Origin: an uncultured bacterium
GTDB lineage: Bacteria > Patescibacteriota > Minisyncoccia > Phycocordibacterales > UBA2100
Direction of reading: 5' to 3'
DNA length: 49,186 nucleotides
Assembly (NCBI GenBank): GCA_903824595.1
Contig: CAIJXH010000017.1
Coordinates: 1-49,186 of the forward strand
Position 1 is the stretch's first letter. Every line of letters starts with the position of its first letter. Below the pieces are notes generated by a model that made no database searches, was not told the origin of the DNA, and was given only the letters and a program-made list of their open reading frames with translations. Of the stretch, positions 15,828 through 23,731 are shown piece by piece. The position numbers and the translations under genes are program-made.

Positions 15828-17510
15828 ATGGCAGACGTACATGCTCATGATGCTCCGTTTGCGCAAGGAGACATGCGATCACTCGATGATGCGCCTGTGC
15901 CGCAAGAAGTATTGCGATACATTCCGGAAGAAACCGCGGGAAATTATCATCTCGTGCCGCTTGGTGTCGTAGACGGAGTGCTCGAGATTGGCATGGTCGA
16001 TCCGACTGATATTTCTGGATTTGACGCCCTCAATTTTATCGCGCGAACGACGGGTATGCCGTTCAAGGTGTATCAGATTTCACAAGGTGATTTTGAAAAG
16101 GTGTTTGCATCGTATCACGGTATCGGAGGTGATGTGGATAGGGCGCTCACGGAGCTAAAAACGGTGCAAGAAACAAAAAAAGATAGCAGAAACGATTTTG
16201 ATACCGAGTCGGCGCCGCTTGATCTCAATGATCCAGATGTCAAGCGGTCGTCTACCACGAAGGAGCCAGTCAACGAGATCACAGAAAATGCGCCTACTAT
16301 AAAGATGGTCTCGACAATTTTGCGATATGCAATCGATGGAAAAGCGTCCGATGTGCACATTGAACCACAAGGATCAGGCGTGCGCGTGCGCTATCGTGTT
16401 GACGGAGAGCTTCATACCAGTGTCGTACTGCCGATAGGTACTCATCGGGCTCTCGTGGCTCGTATCAAAGTGCTTGCCTCAATCCGCCTCGACGAACAGA
16501 GAAAACCTCAAGATGGGCGTTTCTCCGCATCCATAGACGGCAGATCGATTGACTTCCGTGTCTCCACATTTCCGTCGTCGTATGGAGAAAAGATCGTCAT
16601 ACGTATTTTGGATCGCGATCAGGGGTTTATCGCACTTGGTGACATTGGGTTGTCTGATCGAAATCTCGCGCTCCTGCGCTCGTCAGTCAAGCGGCCGCAC
16701 GGTCTTGTCCTTATTTCAGGTCCTACGGGATCGGGCAAGACAACAACCCTCTACTCGATGCTTTCAGAAGTAGATCGAGAAAAGAAAAACGTACTGTCTC
16801 TCGAAGACCCGATCGAATATTACATGGAGGGCGTGACACAATCTCAAATACGACCAGAAATAGATTACACGTTTGCAAGTGGTTTGCGTACCACGCTGCG
16901 CCAGGATCCTGACGTGATCATGGTGGGGGAAATTCGTGATAGTGAGACGGCAAAACTTGCCATTCAAGCGGCGCTTACTGGGCACCTTGTCCTCTCGACG
17001 ATTCACACCAACAGCGCCGTAGGGACGATTCCTCGTCTTATCGACATGGGAGTCGAGCCTTACCTTATTCCGCCTGTTTTGATAGCTTCGGTCGCGCAGC
17101 GTTTGGTGCGTACGTTTGCGGAAGGGAGTGGAGCCGAGGTTGAAATCACAGCCAGTGATCGGAAGCTTATTGAAGTGCAGATGCAGTCGTTGCCTCTTGA
17201 ACACAGGTTTCCTATTCCTGCCACTGCGTGGGAACCATCCCCGACCGATACGTCGACTACAGGTTTGCGAGGGCGAATGGCGGTGTTTGAAGTATTGGAA
17301 ATGTCCCCGAACATTGAGCGTATCGTGCTAGAAAGCCCTATCGAGTCAAAGCTCTGGACGGTGGCTCGATCGCAAGGTATGCTTACGATGCAGGAGGATG
17401 CGATGATGGCAGCGTTTGCGAAGAAAATTCCATTCTCTGAAGCAAGCAGGCTCTCGACGACCGTTGCTATGGATGAAGAGCCAGCGTCCGCACAAAAAAC
17501 AACGCTATAA
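15828..17510 (+). CDS. pilB: Type IV pilus extension ATPase PilB (GspE family)
   Basis: This 560-residue ATPase should power pilin polymerisation. An N-terminal GspE-N-type domain (residues 20-100) is followed by a linker and the catalytic core. Walker A is GPTGSGKTT, the Asp box includes SLEDPIEYYMEG, Walker B is DPDVIMVGEIRD, and the His box is TGHLVLSTIHTNSA. The four-Cys zinc site found before the last domain of most PilB/GspE is missing: the segment from QRLVRTF to GLRGRMAVFEVLEM has no CxxC pair. It starts 1 base after the PilP-like gene. Confidence 0.92.
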   Translation: MADVHAHDAPFAQGDMRSLDDAPVPQEVLRYIPEETAGNYHLVPLGVVDGVLEIGMVDPTDISGFDALNFIARTTGMPFKVYQISQGDFEKVFASYHGIGGDVDRALTELKTVQETKKDSRNDFDTESAPLDLNDPDVKRSSTTKEPVNEITENAPTIKMVSTILRYAIDGKASDVHIEPQGSGVRVRYRVDGELHTSVVLPIGTHRALVARIKVLASIRLDEQRKPQDGRFSASIDGRSIDFRVSTFPSSYGEKIVIRILDRDQGFIALGDIGLSDRNLALLRSSVKRPHGLVLISGPTGSGKTTTLYSMLSEVDREKKNVLSLEDPIEYYMEGVTQSQIRPEIDYTFASGLRTTLRQDPDVIMVGEIRDSETAKLAIQAALTGHLVLSTIHTNSAVGTIPRLIDMGVEPYLIPPVLIASVAQRLVRTFAEGSGAEVEITASDRKLIEVQMQSLPLEHRFPIPATAWEPSPTDTSTTGLRGRMAVFEVLEMSPNIERIVLESPIESKLWTVARSQGMLTMQEDAMMAAFAKKIPFSEASRLSTTVAMDEEPASAQKTTL

Positions 17511-17511
17511 T
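17506..17511 (+). promoter_or_regulatory. -10 element, TATAAT, at the end of pilB
   Basis: TATAAT overlaps the pilB stop and ends 7 bases before the response-regulator ATG, so that gene can be transcribed separately as a leaderless mRNA. Confidence 0.55.
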
Positions 17512-17518
17512 ACGCATT

Positions 17519-17926
17519 ATGGAAGAATCAAAGGCACCTCTTAGCATCTTATTGCTTGATGACGACAAGTTTCTCGTCGAGATTTACGGTGAGAAATTCA
17601 CGAAAGCAGGATGTCAGGTACGTGTGTTTGTATCAGTAAAGGAAGCGCTCGATACGTTGCGCAAAGGATTCCGTGTTGACGCGGTCATATTTGACGTGCT
17701 TATGCCAGAATGTAGTGGATTAGTATTTTTGCGACAGGTTATTGATGAGCACTTAGCTCCAGGGGCAGCGCTCATTGCACTGAGTAATCAAAATGATCTT
17801 GCTGATGAGCAGCGCGCAAAAGCAATGGGCGCCGATTTCTATATCGTCAAAGCAAGTCGGATACCGGCAGAAGTCATTAGTACGGTACTCGATGCCATCA
17901 AAGAAAGGAAGCGCAAGACCTCATAA
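17519..17926 (+). CDS. Single-domain response regulator
   Basis: The 135-residue protein is a stand-alone receiver domain. The acidic pair is LLDDDKF at residues 13-16, the phospho-acceptor Asp is in VIFDVLMPE at about residue 59, the switch Ser is in LIALSNQ and the Lys is in FYIVKAS. There is no output domain, so it would act by protein contact, as CheY or PilG/PilH do. Its place between pilB and pilT suggests control of pilus motors. No histidine kinase is seen in the window. Confidence 0.9.
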   Translation: MEESKAPLSILLLDDDKFLVEIYGEKFTKAGCQVRVFVSVKEALDTLRKGFRVDAVIFDVLMPECSGLVFLRQVIDEHLAPGAALIALSNQNDLADEQRAKAMGADFYIVKASRIPAEVISTVLDAIKERKRKTS

Positions 17927-17944
17927 CTCACGCGTGGATAGTCG

Positions 17945-17994
17945 GGTACGTATCCCATCACGACACGATTCTCCGAGGTCGGGATTTTTCTGCT
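17945..17994. repeat. 50-bp dispersed repeat, copy 1
   Basis: Forty-two of 50 bases match 23081-23130, counted by eye with no gaps. The segment is in a spacer here but overlaps a gene start at the other copy. Confidence 0.75.
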
Positions 17995-18024
17995 GAAAAA
18001 TCCCTCTGTTTCGCGCCGTCGCGC

Positions 18025-18065
18025 TGCAAAGACCTCGTCGAACATGTCGTGAGGGGATACGCGTG
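18025..18065. repeat. 41-bp dispersed repeat, copy 1
   Basis: Thirty-nine of 41 bases match 35245-35285 at the end of argH. The core folds into a hairpin (CCTCG, bulged T, CGA / TCGTGAGG) with a 5-base loop. Confidence 0.85.
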
Positions 18066-18110
18066 GATAGTCGCTTGTGGATAGTCGCCCCATGACGCGG
18101 GTAGACGCGG

Positions 18111-18116
18111 TACAAT
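18111..18116 (+). promoter_or_regulatory. -10 element of pilT, TACAAT
   Basis: TACAAT ends 7 bases before ATG 18124, fitting the leaderless pattern of the window. Confidence 0.5.
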
Positions 18117-18123
18117 ACACGCA

Positions 18124-19185
18124 ATGGATTATACAGCTGTGTTGAAGAAATATGTGAACGTGCTCGTGCACGAAGGTGGGTCGGATCTCCATTTTTCTGC
18201 GGGTGCTCATCCTACCATCCGAGTGGCGGGCGCACTCATGCCAATGCTTAGGGAGCCCATTTTGACACGCGAAGATACGCTCGGATTTTCGAAGGCGCTC
18301 ATGACGTCAGATCAGGAGAAGCGTTTTTTGGAGAATCAGGAGGCGGATTTCGCCTATGAGAGTGAAGACAAGCTGCGTTTTCGTGGCAATGCTTTCTTTG
18401 AACGGGGTTCGGTCGCTGTGGCGCTTCGACTCATTTCAAATGACATCAAAACATTCCAGGAATTGAATCTTCCAGACATCCTTGCGACATTTGCTCGCAA
18501 ATCACAGGGGTTTTTCCTTGTGGTTGGTCCGGTGGGACAGGGCAAGACGACCACGCTTGCGTCTATGGTCGAGCTCATCAATGCCGAGCGCGCGGAACAC
18601 ATTGTGACCATTGAGGATCCTATCGAATATATCTTTGAGCCGAAACAATCACTCATTGATCAACGCGAAGTACGCATCGACACAAAAGATTTTCCGACCG
18701 CACTCATGTCTGCGTTTCGACAAGACATCGACGTGCTTTTTGTGGGAGAAATGCGTGGACCAGAAACAATGGCAGCTGCGGTGACTGCTGCCGAAACGGG
18801 GCATTTGGTTTTCTCAACCATGCATACCAACGACGCCGCCCAGACAGTTGATCGAATTATTGATACGTTTCCTTCTGCACAACAAGATCAAATACGACTT
18901 CAGCTCGCGGCTTCTCTTTCGGGTATATTCAGTCAACGTCTTGTCCCACGCATCTCTGGCGGACTCATCCCGACGTATGAATTACTCATCAACACAAAAG
19001 CAGTCGCCAACCTTATTCGTGAGAAACGAACGCACGAGATTCCTACGGTCATTGAAACGGGTATGTCCGAGGGCATGATCGATATGAATCGCACGCTTGC
19101 CGAATTGGCGACACGGGGCGATATTTCTATAGAGAGTGCCTACCAGTACTCGCTCAATCCAAACGCGCTCCAGCGTCTTCTGTAA
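18124..19185 (+). CDS. pilT: Type IV pilus retraction ATPase PilT
   Basis: PilT depolymerises pilin and gives twitching movement or DNA uptake. The 353-residue product starts with the N-terminal domain (GGSDLHFSAGAHPTIRVAG). Walker A is GPVGQGKTT, which departs from the usual GPTGSGKST but keeps GxxxxGKT. Walker B is DIDVLFVGEMRGPETM and the His box is TGHLVFSTMHTNDAAQ. The family's AIRNLIRE segment reads AVANLIREKRTHEI. Length is normal. pilC follows after 7 bases. Confidence 0.93.
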   Translation: MDYTAVLKKYVNVLVHEGGSDLHFSAGAHPTIRVAGALMPMLREPILTREDTLGFSKALMTSDQEKRFLENQEADFAYESEDKLRFRGNAFFERGSVAVALRLISNDIKTFQELNLPDILATFARKSQGFFLVVGPVGQGKTTTLASMVELINAERAEHIVTIEDPIEYIFEPKQSLIDQREVRIDTKDFPTALMSAFRQDIDVLFVGEMRGPETMAAAVTAAETGHLVFSTMHTNDAAQTVDRIIDTFPSAQQDQIRLQLAASLSGIFSQRLVPRISGGLIPTYELLINTKAVANLIREKRTHEIPTVIETGMSEGMIDMNRTLAELATRGDISIESAYQYSLNPNALQRLL

Positions 19186-19192
19186 TCGAGTT

Positions 19193-20404
19193 ATGGCAAT
19201 CTTCACCTACCAAGCTATTGATTCCGACGGGAGCAAACGAGAAGGCTCTATCGAGGCTGTTTCGATAGACGTTGCGATCACGGCGCTTCAGCGTCGAGGG
19301 CTGGTCATATCGACCATCAATCCAGAGAAGCCGAAAGCAGCCAATTTCTCAATGAACATTCGTTGGTTTGAGAGTGTAAAAAACGAAGATGTTGTCATAC
19401 TTTCACGTCAGATAACGACCCTTTTTGAAGCACAAGTATCGGCGTTGCGTGCGTTTCAGCTGCTTTCGAGTGAAGCACGTACGCCATTGCTTGGAGAAAA
19501 GCTCTCTGCTATCGCTGGTGATATACAGAACGGTCTTTCAATATCGGTCGCGCTGTCTCATCATCCTGATGTGTTTACGCCGTTTTATGTCAACATGGTG
19601 AAAGCGGGTGAAGAAACAGGTAAGCTCGACGAAACATTCGCATTCTTGGCGGATTACCTCGATCGAAACTACGAAATCACAAAAAAAGCGAAGAACGCGC
19701 TCATCTATCCCGTATTTGTCCTCCTCACGTTTGGTATTGTGATGGTGCTGATGATGACACTCGTTATCCCGAAACTCGCCGACATGCTCGATTCTGCGGG
19801 GCAAGATATCCCCATCTACACAAAAGTGGTTATAGGATTGAGTCAGTTTATGACTCATTACATGGTGCTTTTTATTCTCTTGATTGTGATTAGTGGATTC
19901 TTCATATACCGATTGGCGCGTACGGAGCGCGGGTATGAATTGTTTTCTCGAGGGCGACTCGGAATACCTGTGGTGGGTGGCATCTATCAAAAATTGTTCC
20001 TTTCGCGTATTGCCGACAATCTCTCAACCATGCTGCGTAGTGGCGTGCAAATTATGCGCGGACTAGAAATCACTACCGAAGTAGTGGGTGATCCTGTGTA
20101 TGAGCGTGTGTTGCGTGAGACGGCAGCCGATGTGCGGATAGGACAGCCGCTCTCCGAGGCATTGCGGAAACATCCTGAAATTCCGGGCATTGTGCGCGTT
20201 ATGGTAAAAATAGGCGAAGAGACGGGTAATATGGGCAACGTGCTCGACACCATGGCAAAGTTTTATCGACGCGAGGTCAACAACGCCGTCGATACTCTTG
20301 TGGGGCTTATCGAACCACTCATGATCGTTGTCTTGGCGCTTGGCGTTGGTTTTCTTATTGCTGCAGTTCTCGTCCCAATCTACAACGTCGCGGCGACGTT
20401 CTAG
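19193..20404 (+). CDS. pilC: Type IV pilus inner-membrane platform protein PilC
   Basis: The 403-residue protein belongs to the GspF/PilC family and forms the membrane platform turned by PilB and PilT. It has the usual N-terminal FTYQAIDSDGSKREG and two copies of the GspF domain, each ending in long helices: about residues 165-190 and 210-235, and again 370-400. GEETGKLDETFAFLADYLD and GEETGNMGNVLDTMAKFY are the paired domain signatures. The ATG at 19193 gives the normal start; the longer frame overlaps pilT. Confidence 0.95.
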   Translation: MAIFTYQAIDSDGSKREGSIEAVSIDVAITALQRRGLVISTINPEKPKAANFSMNIRWFESVKNEDVVILSRQITTLFEAQVSALRAFQLLSSEARTPLLGEKLSAIAGDIQNGLSISVALSHHPDVFTPFYVNMVKAGEETGKLDETFAFLADYLDRNYEITKKAKNALIYPVFVLLTFGIVMVLMMTLVIPKLADMLDSAGQDIPIYTKVVIGLSQFMTHYMVLFILLIVISGFFIYRLARTERGYELFSRGRLGIPVVGGIYQKLFLSRIADNLSTMLRSGVQIMRGLEITTEVVGDPVYERVLRETAADVRIGQPLSEALRKHPEIPGIVRVMVKIGEETGNMGNVLDTMAKFYRREVNNAVDTLVGLIEPLMIVVLALGVGFLIAAVLVPIYNVAATF

Positions 20405-20430
20405 GGCTTGTAGGGGCTGTGTATAACTCC

Positions 20431-20458
20431 TTGCGTGAAACGCACGGGTCGCTACAAT
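20431..20458 (+). promoter_or_regulatory. Promoter of pilin gene 1 (TTGCGT-N16-TACAAT)
   Basis: The -35 is at 20431-20436 and the -10 at 20453-20458. The predicted start near 20465 leaves an A/T-rich leader of about 54 bases, unlike the leaderless genes around it. Confidence 0.55.
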
Positions 20459-20518
20459 ACGCTAGGTAACAGTCGTATATTATTTATTTTTATTTAGCCT
20501 CACGGCACAATCATAGCT

Positions 20519-20992
20519 ATGCATACAAAAAGCTCCCGCGGTTTCACCCTGATCGAACTCTTGGTGGTGATCGCCATTATCGGTATTCTTTCGTCAGTCG
20601 TTTTGGCTTCGCTCAATAGCGCCCGCTTGAAGGGACGTGATGCAGCGATCAAGGGAGCACTCAATTCTGCTCGCAGCCAAGCAGAACTGATCGCATCAAA
20701 CAACGGCGCATATTCGTCGGCTATTTGTACCGATACGACGATGACAGGCATCATTACCAATGCGAAGTCAAACTCCACTGCAACAGCAGCGGCAGCGGCT
20801 ATAAATACTACCATAGGTACAGCAGGATCGACTAACACCGCAACGTGTCATTCCGACGCCAATGGTTGGGGTATTGAAGTGCCGCTTCCGAGTGTTTCTG
20901 CAGGATCTACGTTCTTCTGTGTTGATTCAAAAGGATACTCTGGTGTTTTGGCTGCGACGTCTCTTGGAGCAAACGACGACGATTGTAACTAA
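20519..20992 (+). CDS. Type IV major pilin (pilin 1 of 3)
   Basis: The 157-residue prepilin has a 7-residue leader ending RG before [18 protein letters not shown]; PilD should cut at G/F and N-methylate the Phe. Glu at mature position 5 is present. The globular part is Ala/Thr/Ser-rich with Cys pairs (AICTD, TATCHSD, FFCVDS, DDDCN), which probably form disulfides. Its first 69 bases are identical to those of the two pilin genes that follow, and it stays close to pilin 2 up to about residue 68. A terminator follows. Confidence 0.92.
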   Translation: MHTKSSRGFTLIELLVVIAIIGILSSVVLASLNSARLKGRDAAIKGALNSARSQAELIASNNGAYSSAICTDTTMTGIITNAKSNSTATAAAAAINTTIGTAGSTNTATCHSDANGWGIEVPLPSVSAGSTFFCVDSKGYSGVLAATSLGANDDDCN

Positions 20993-21008
20993 CGTCTAGT
21001 TTATGTTG

Positions 21009-21040
21009 AAAAACACAGCTTCATACGAGGCTGTGTTTTT
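21009..21040 (+). terminator. Rho-independent terminator after pilin 1
   Basis: An 11-bp stem (AAAAACACAGC/GCTGTGTTTTT) with a 10-base loop ends in five T. It isolates pilin 1 from pilin 2, which has its own promoter. Confidence 0.85.
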
Positions 21041-21072
21041 CGTTATCATAAAGAGTATTCACAGTCCATACT

Positions 21073-21101
21073 TGTTACGGTAACTAGATGCACGTATAAT
21101 T
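21073..21101 (+). promoter_or_regulatory. Promoter of pilin gene 2 (TTGTTA-N17-TATAAT)
   Basis: A near-consensus housekeeping promoter with exact 17-base spacing. The predicted start near 21108 gives a leader of about 37 bases. Confidence 0.7.
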
Positions 21102-21144
21102 CTACCTATTAGATGTTGTTTTAAAATTTCACTCGCAAAATTGT

Positions 21145-21612
21145 ATGCATACAAAAAGCTCCCGCGGTTTCACCCTGATCGAACTCTTGGTGGTGATCGC
21201 CATTATCGGTATCCTCTCATCGGTCGTCTTGGCGTCGCTCAACAGCGCCCGCTTGAAGGGACGTGATGCAGCGATCAAGCGCTCTCTCAGCTCAGCTCGC
21301 GGCCAAGCAGAATTACTGGCATCAAACAATGGCGCATATTCGTCGGCTATTTGTACTGATGCGACACTTGTTGGTATTCTCAACAGTGCGAAATCAAATT
21401 CTGATGCAACTACTGCAGGGGCAGCAATCAATACGAGTGCGGCAGGAGGAGCGGGCAAGCTGACGTGTCATGCTGATGCGAATGGCTGGGCGATTGATGT
21501 CCCTCTGGTGAATGTGAGCGGTACGTTCTTCTGTGTTGATTCTCTTGGGAATGCGACGACTACCGTTGGATCGTTCCTCGCTTCCTCCGCTACTGACGAA
21601 GATTGCAAATAG
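21145..21612 (+). CDS. Type IV pilin (pilin 2 of 3)
   Basis: The 155-residue prepilin is a paralogue of pilin 1, with the same leader and N-terminal helix and the same Cys pattern (AICTD, KLTCHAD, FFCVDS, DEDCK). The first 69 bases are identical to pilins 1 and 3; after that pilin 2 tracks pilin 1 at about 85% by eye up to base 210 and then diverges. It may be an alternative or minor pilin. Confidence 0.92.
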   Translation: MHTKSSRGFTLIELLVVIAIIGILSSVVLASLNSARLKGRDAAIKRSLSSARGQAELLASNNGAYSSAICTDATLVGILNSAKSNSDATTAGAAINTSAAGGAGKLTCHADANGWAIDVPLVNVSGTFFCVDSLGNATTTVGSFLASSATDEDCK

Positions 21613-21651
21613 CGTCTGATGATTGCTATCCACTTCTGGAAAATTGGACGC

Positions 21652-21679
21652 TTGTGCACGGTGGCTCTAGCAGTACAAT
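21652..21679 (+). promoter_or_regulatory. Promoter of pilin gene 3 (TTGTGC-N16-TACAAT)
   Basis: The -35 is at 21652-21657 and the -10 at 21674-21679. The leader would be about 35 bases. Confidence 0.5.
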
Positions 21680-21720
21680 GAATGACAGGTTATCAACATT
21701 ATTTGTAATATACATCGTCT

Positions 21721-22185
21721 ATGCATACAAAAAGCTCCCGCGGTTTCACCCTGATCGAACTCTTGGTGGTGATCGCCATTATCGGTATCTTGTCATCAGT
21801 CGTCTTGGCGTCGCTCAACGTGGCTCGCAAAAAAGGACGCGACGCTCGTCGCATTGCCGACATCAGTCAAATCAAGACCGCTCTTGAGCTGTACTACGAC
21901 GCAAACAGTCAATATCCTACGACCCTTGCGCCGCTTACGGCAAGTAATTACATCCAGGTAGTGCCAACCGATCCGAGCACAAATACCGCATACTCATATG
22001 CTGCATTGCAGGGTGGTGCTTCGTCGGTGGCGACTTGTGGAGGATATCACTTGGGTGCAACTCTCGAAGACTCGAGTAATTCCGCGCTCACCAACGATAT
22101 CGACGCACCGGCAAGCGATACAGTGTGCACAAACGGCGGCACCAACTTCTCGGGTACCGATCCTGTGTATGACGTAAAGCAGTAG
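21721..22185 (+). CDS. Type IV pilin (pilin 3 of 3)
   Basis: The 154-residue prepilin shares the leader and helix with pilins 1 and 2 but has a different globular part: ARKKGRDARRIADISQIKTALELYYD followed by QYPTTLAPL, the classic pseudopilin/major pilin pattern of Parcubacteria. Cys pairs VATCGGYH and SDTVCTNGG are present. The first 69 bases match the other two exactly although the rest does not, which suggests recombination or strong constraint at the 5' end. A hairpin follows. Confidence 0.92.
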   Translation: MHTKSSRGFTLIELLVVIAIIGILSSVVLASLNVARKKGRDARRIADISQIKTALELYYDANSQYPTTLAPLTASNYIQVVPTDPSTNTAYSYAALQGGASSVATCGGYHLGATLEDSSNSALTNDIDAPASDTVCTNGGTNFSGTDPVYDVKQ

Positions 22186-22209
22186 GAGGAGATAGAAATA
22201 CACAACACG

Positions 22210-22240
22210 GCACAAACCCCGCCTCGCGCGGGGTTTGTGC
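22210..22240 (+). terminator. Hairpin terminator after pilin 3
   Basis: A perfect 13-bp stem (GCACAAACCCCGC/GCGGGGTTTGTGC) with a 5-base loop. It lacks a downstream T run, and the pilD -10 starts 4 bases later. Confidence 0.75.
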
Positions 22241-22243
22241 TGA

Positions 22244-22249
22244 TATACT
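22244..22249 (+). promoter_or_regulatory. -10 element of pilD, TATACT
   Basis: TATACT ends 6 bases before ATG 22256, placing transcription start on the A of ATG. Confidence 0.55.
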
Positions 22250-22255
22250 GGAAGC

Positions 22256-23074
22256 ATGACGTTTGTCGCGTATGGCGTTTTTGGACTCATCATAGGAAGC
22301 TTTCTCAACGTCCTTATTCTGCGTCATGGAGAACGATCGGTCGCGGGGAGGAGCGCGTGCATGTCGTGCCACACGGATCTTGCGTGGTACGACCTCGTCC
22401 CCATTATGTCGTGGGTGGTGTTGCGCGGAAAATGCCGCATGTGTCGAGCGTCTATCTCGATACAATATCCATTAGTCGAAGCGATCACGGGAGTGGTGTT
22501 TGGGGTGATAGGGTACGCGTCGTTGCCGTTGTCTCTCACGATACTGGCGTTGCCTGTTGCGGCGCTCCTTGTTGCAATAGGCGTGTATGACATGCGTCAT
22601 TTGCTCATTCCTGACCTCTGGGCGTATGGATGCGCGGCATGTGCGTTTGCGGGTGCGTGTATGGCAGTATGGAGCGGATATGTAGCAATAGGGGTGCCCT
22701 TGCTCATGATAGAAGGTTTCGTAACCGCATTGCCGCTGTTTATTTTCTGGCTGGTCTCTCGCGGTACGTGGATGGGTTTGGGTGATGCGAAGCTCGCGTT
22801 GTCGTTTGGGTGGTTACTCGGCATACAGGCTGGTCTCTATGCGGTGTTTGCCGCGTTTGTCATAGGCGCGATAGTGAGTGTGGTGTTGCTTGGAATGTCG
22901 TCACGCGGCGGACGATGGATATGGGCGCGAATGCACATCGGATGTGTAGGTGCCGATACATCGGCGTGGACTATGCAAAGCGAGATTCCGTTTGGTCCGT
23001 TTCTCGTACTTAGCTGTTTTTTGACATGGTTTGCGATGCTCTATGGCATTGCGCTTCCTTTTTTTCCATGGTGA
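22256..23074 (+). CDS. pilD: Prepilin peptidase PilD (A24 family)
   Basis: This 272-residue membrane protease removes the short prepilin leader and may methylate the new N-terminus. The N-terminal cytoplasmic domain keeps its four Cys (CMSCHTDLAW and GKCRMCRAS). The two catalytic Asp regions are GVYDMRHLLIPD and GLGDAKLALSFG. About eight hydrophobic helices are visible. It lies between the pilins and the minor pseudopilins it should process. Confidence 0.93.
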   Translation: MTFVAYGVFGLIIGSFLNVLILRHGERSVAGRSACMSCHTDLAWYDLVPIMSWVVLRGKCRMCRASISIQYPLVEAITGVVFGVIGYASLPLSLTILALPVAALLVAIGVYDMRHLLIPDLWAYGCAACAFAGACMAVWSGYVAIGVPLLMIEGFVTALPLFIFWLVSRGTWMGLGDAKLALSFGWLLGIQAGLYAVFAAFVIGAIVSVVLLGMSSRGGRWIWARMHIGCVGADTSAWTMQSEIPFGPFLVLSCFLTWFAMLYGIALPFFPW

Positions 23075-23080
23075 CAGCTT

Positions 23081-23130
23081 GGTACATATCCACTCGCGAC
23101 ACAATGCTCCGAGATCGGGATTTGTCTGCT
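23081..23130. repeat. 50-bp dispersed repeat, copy 2, over a pseudopilin start
   Basis: It matches 17945-17994 at 42 of 50 bases. The ATG at 23104 and the first nine codons of the pseudopilin lie inside it. Confidence 0.75.
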
Positions 23131-23730
23131 TCTTCGCGGCGTGGTTTCTCACTCGTCGAGCTTCTCGTGGTGATCGGTATATTTACTATCGTGACGTCGC
23201 TCACTTTGGCAAATTACAACCAATTTGGCGGGCACGTTGTGCTCGGTAATCTCGCGTATGACGTTGCATTGTCGGTGCGCAAAGCGCAGACGTATGGTAT
23301 TGCCGTGCGGAGGTACGGTACCGATAATTTCAATGTAGGATACGGAATGCACTTTGACAGCGCGCATCCGACATCGTATGCATTGTTTGCCGATGTCGCA
23401 GAAAGTAATAACGGCGTGGGAGATGGCATGTACGATCCTTCGACCGAATTGGTGGAAACGCGCACGTTCAATCGTGGATATGCGATTGTGAATTTGTGCG
23501 AGACGCATGATGAAAATGACAGTGAACGAGAGACATGCGGACTCTCTTCGCTTGATATTGTTTTTAGACACCCAGAATCCGACGCGTATATCAACCCGAA
23601 TCAGTCGACGTGTACGGTAGTGCGCACGGATGGATGTAGCGTACGTGCGCGCGTCGTCATTCAGTCTCCAAAGGGTGATCAAGCGAGTGTTATCATTGAT
23701 CAATCAGGGCAGATTGTCGTCCAACATTAG
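23104..23730 (+). CDS. Minor pseudopilin, GspH/FimT-like
   Basis: The 208-residue prepilin has the cleavage region SSRRG before FSLVELLVVIGIFTIV, with Glu at mature position 5. The following GHVVLGNLAYDVALSVRKAQTYGI is the GspH/FimT pattern of a long helix leading into the globular domain. Minor pseudopilins prime pilus assembly at the tip. The start at 23104 gives a 14-residue leader; GTG or ATG starts upstream (23068, 23026) are possible. The start codon falls inside a dispersed repeat. Confidence 0.85.
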   Translation: MLRDRDLSASSRRGFSLVELLVVIGIFTIVTSLTLANYNQFGGHVVLGNLAYDVALSVRKAQTYGIAVRRYGTDNFNVGYGMHFDSAHPTSYALFADVAESNNGVGDGMYDPSTELVETRTFNRGYAIVNLCETHDENDSERETCGLSSLDIVFRHPESDAYINPNQSTCTVVRTDGCSVRARVVIQSPKGDQASVIIDQSGQIVVQH

Positions 23731-23731
23731 T

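Larger units (their letters stand above)
17927..18123. other. Repeat-rich spacer between the response regulator and pilT
   Basis: This 197-base spacer holds parts of two dispersed repeats (17945-17994 and 18025-18065) and three copies of GTGGATAGTCG. The reading frames over it look spurious. The pilT -10 (TACAAT 18111-18116) is at its end. Confidence 0.6.

Noticed and set aside
17839-18210. Minus-strand frames in the pilT spacer
   Set aside because: They translate dispersed repeats (peptides such as RVSPHDMFDEVFA recur at both copies), so they reflect repeat DNA and not a gene.
21394-21659. Minus-strand frames near the end of pilin 2
   Set aside because: They are antisense to pilin 2, short and without motifs.
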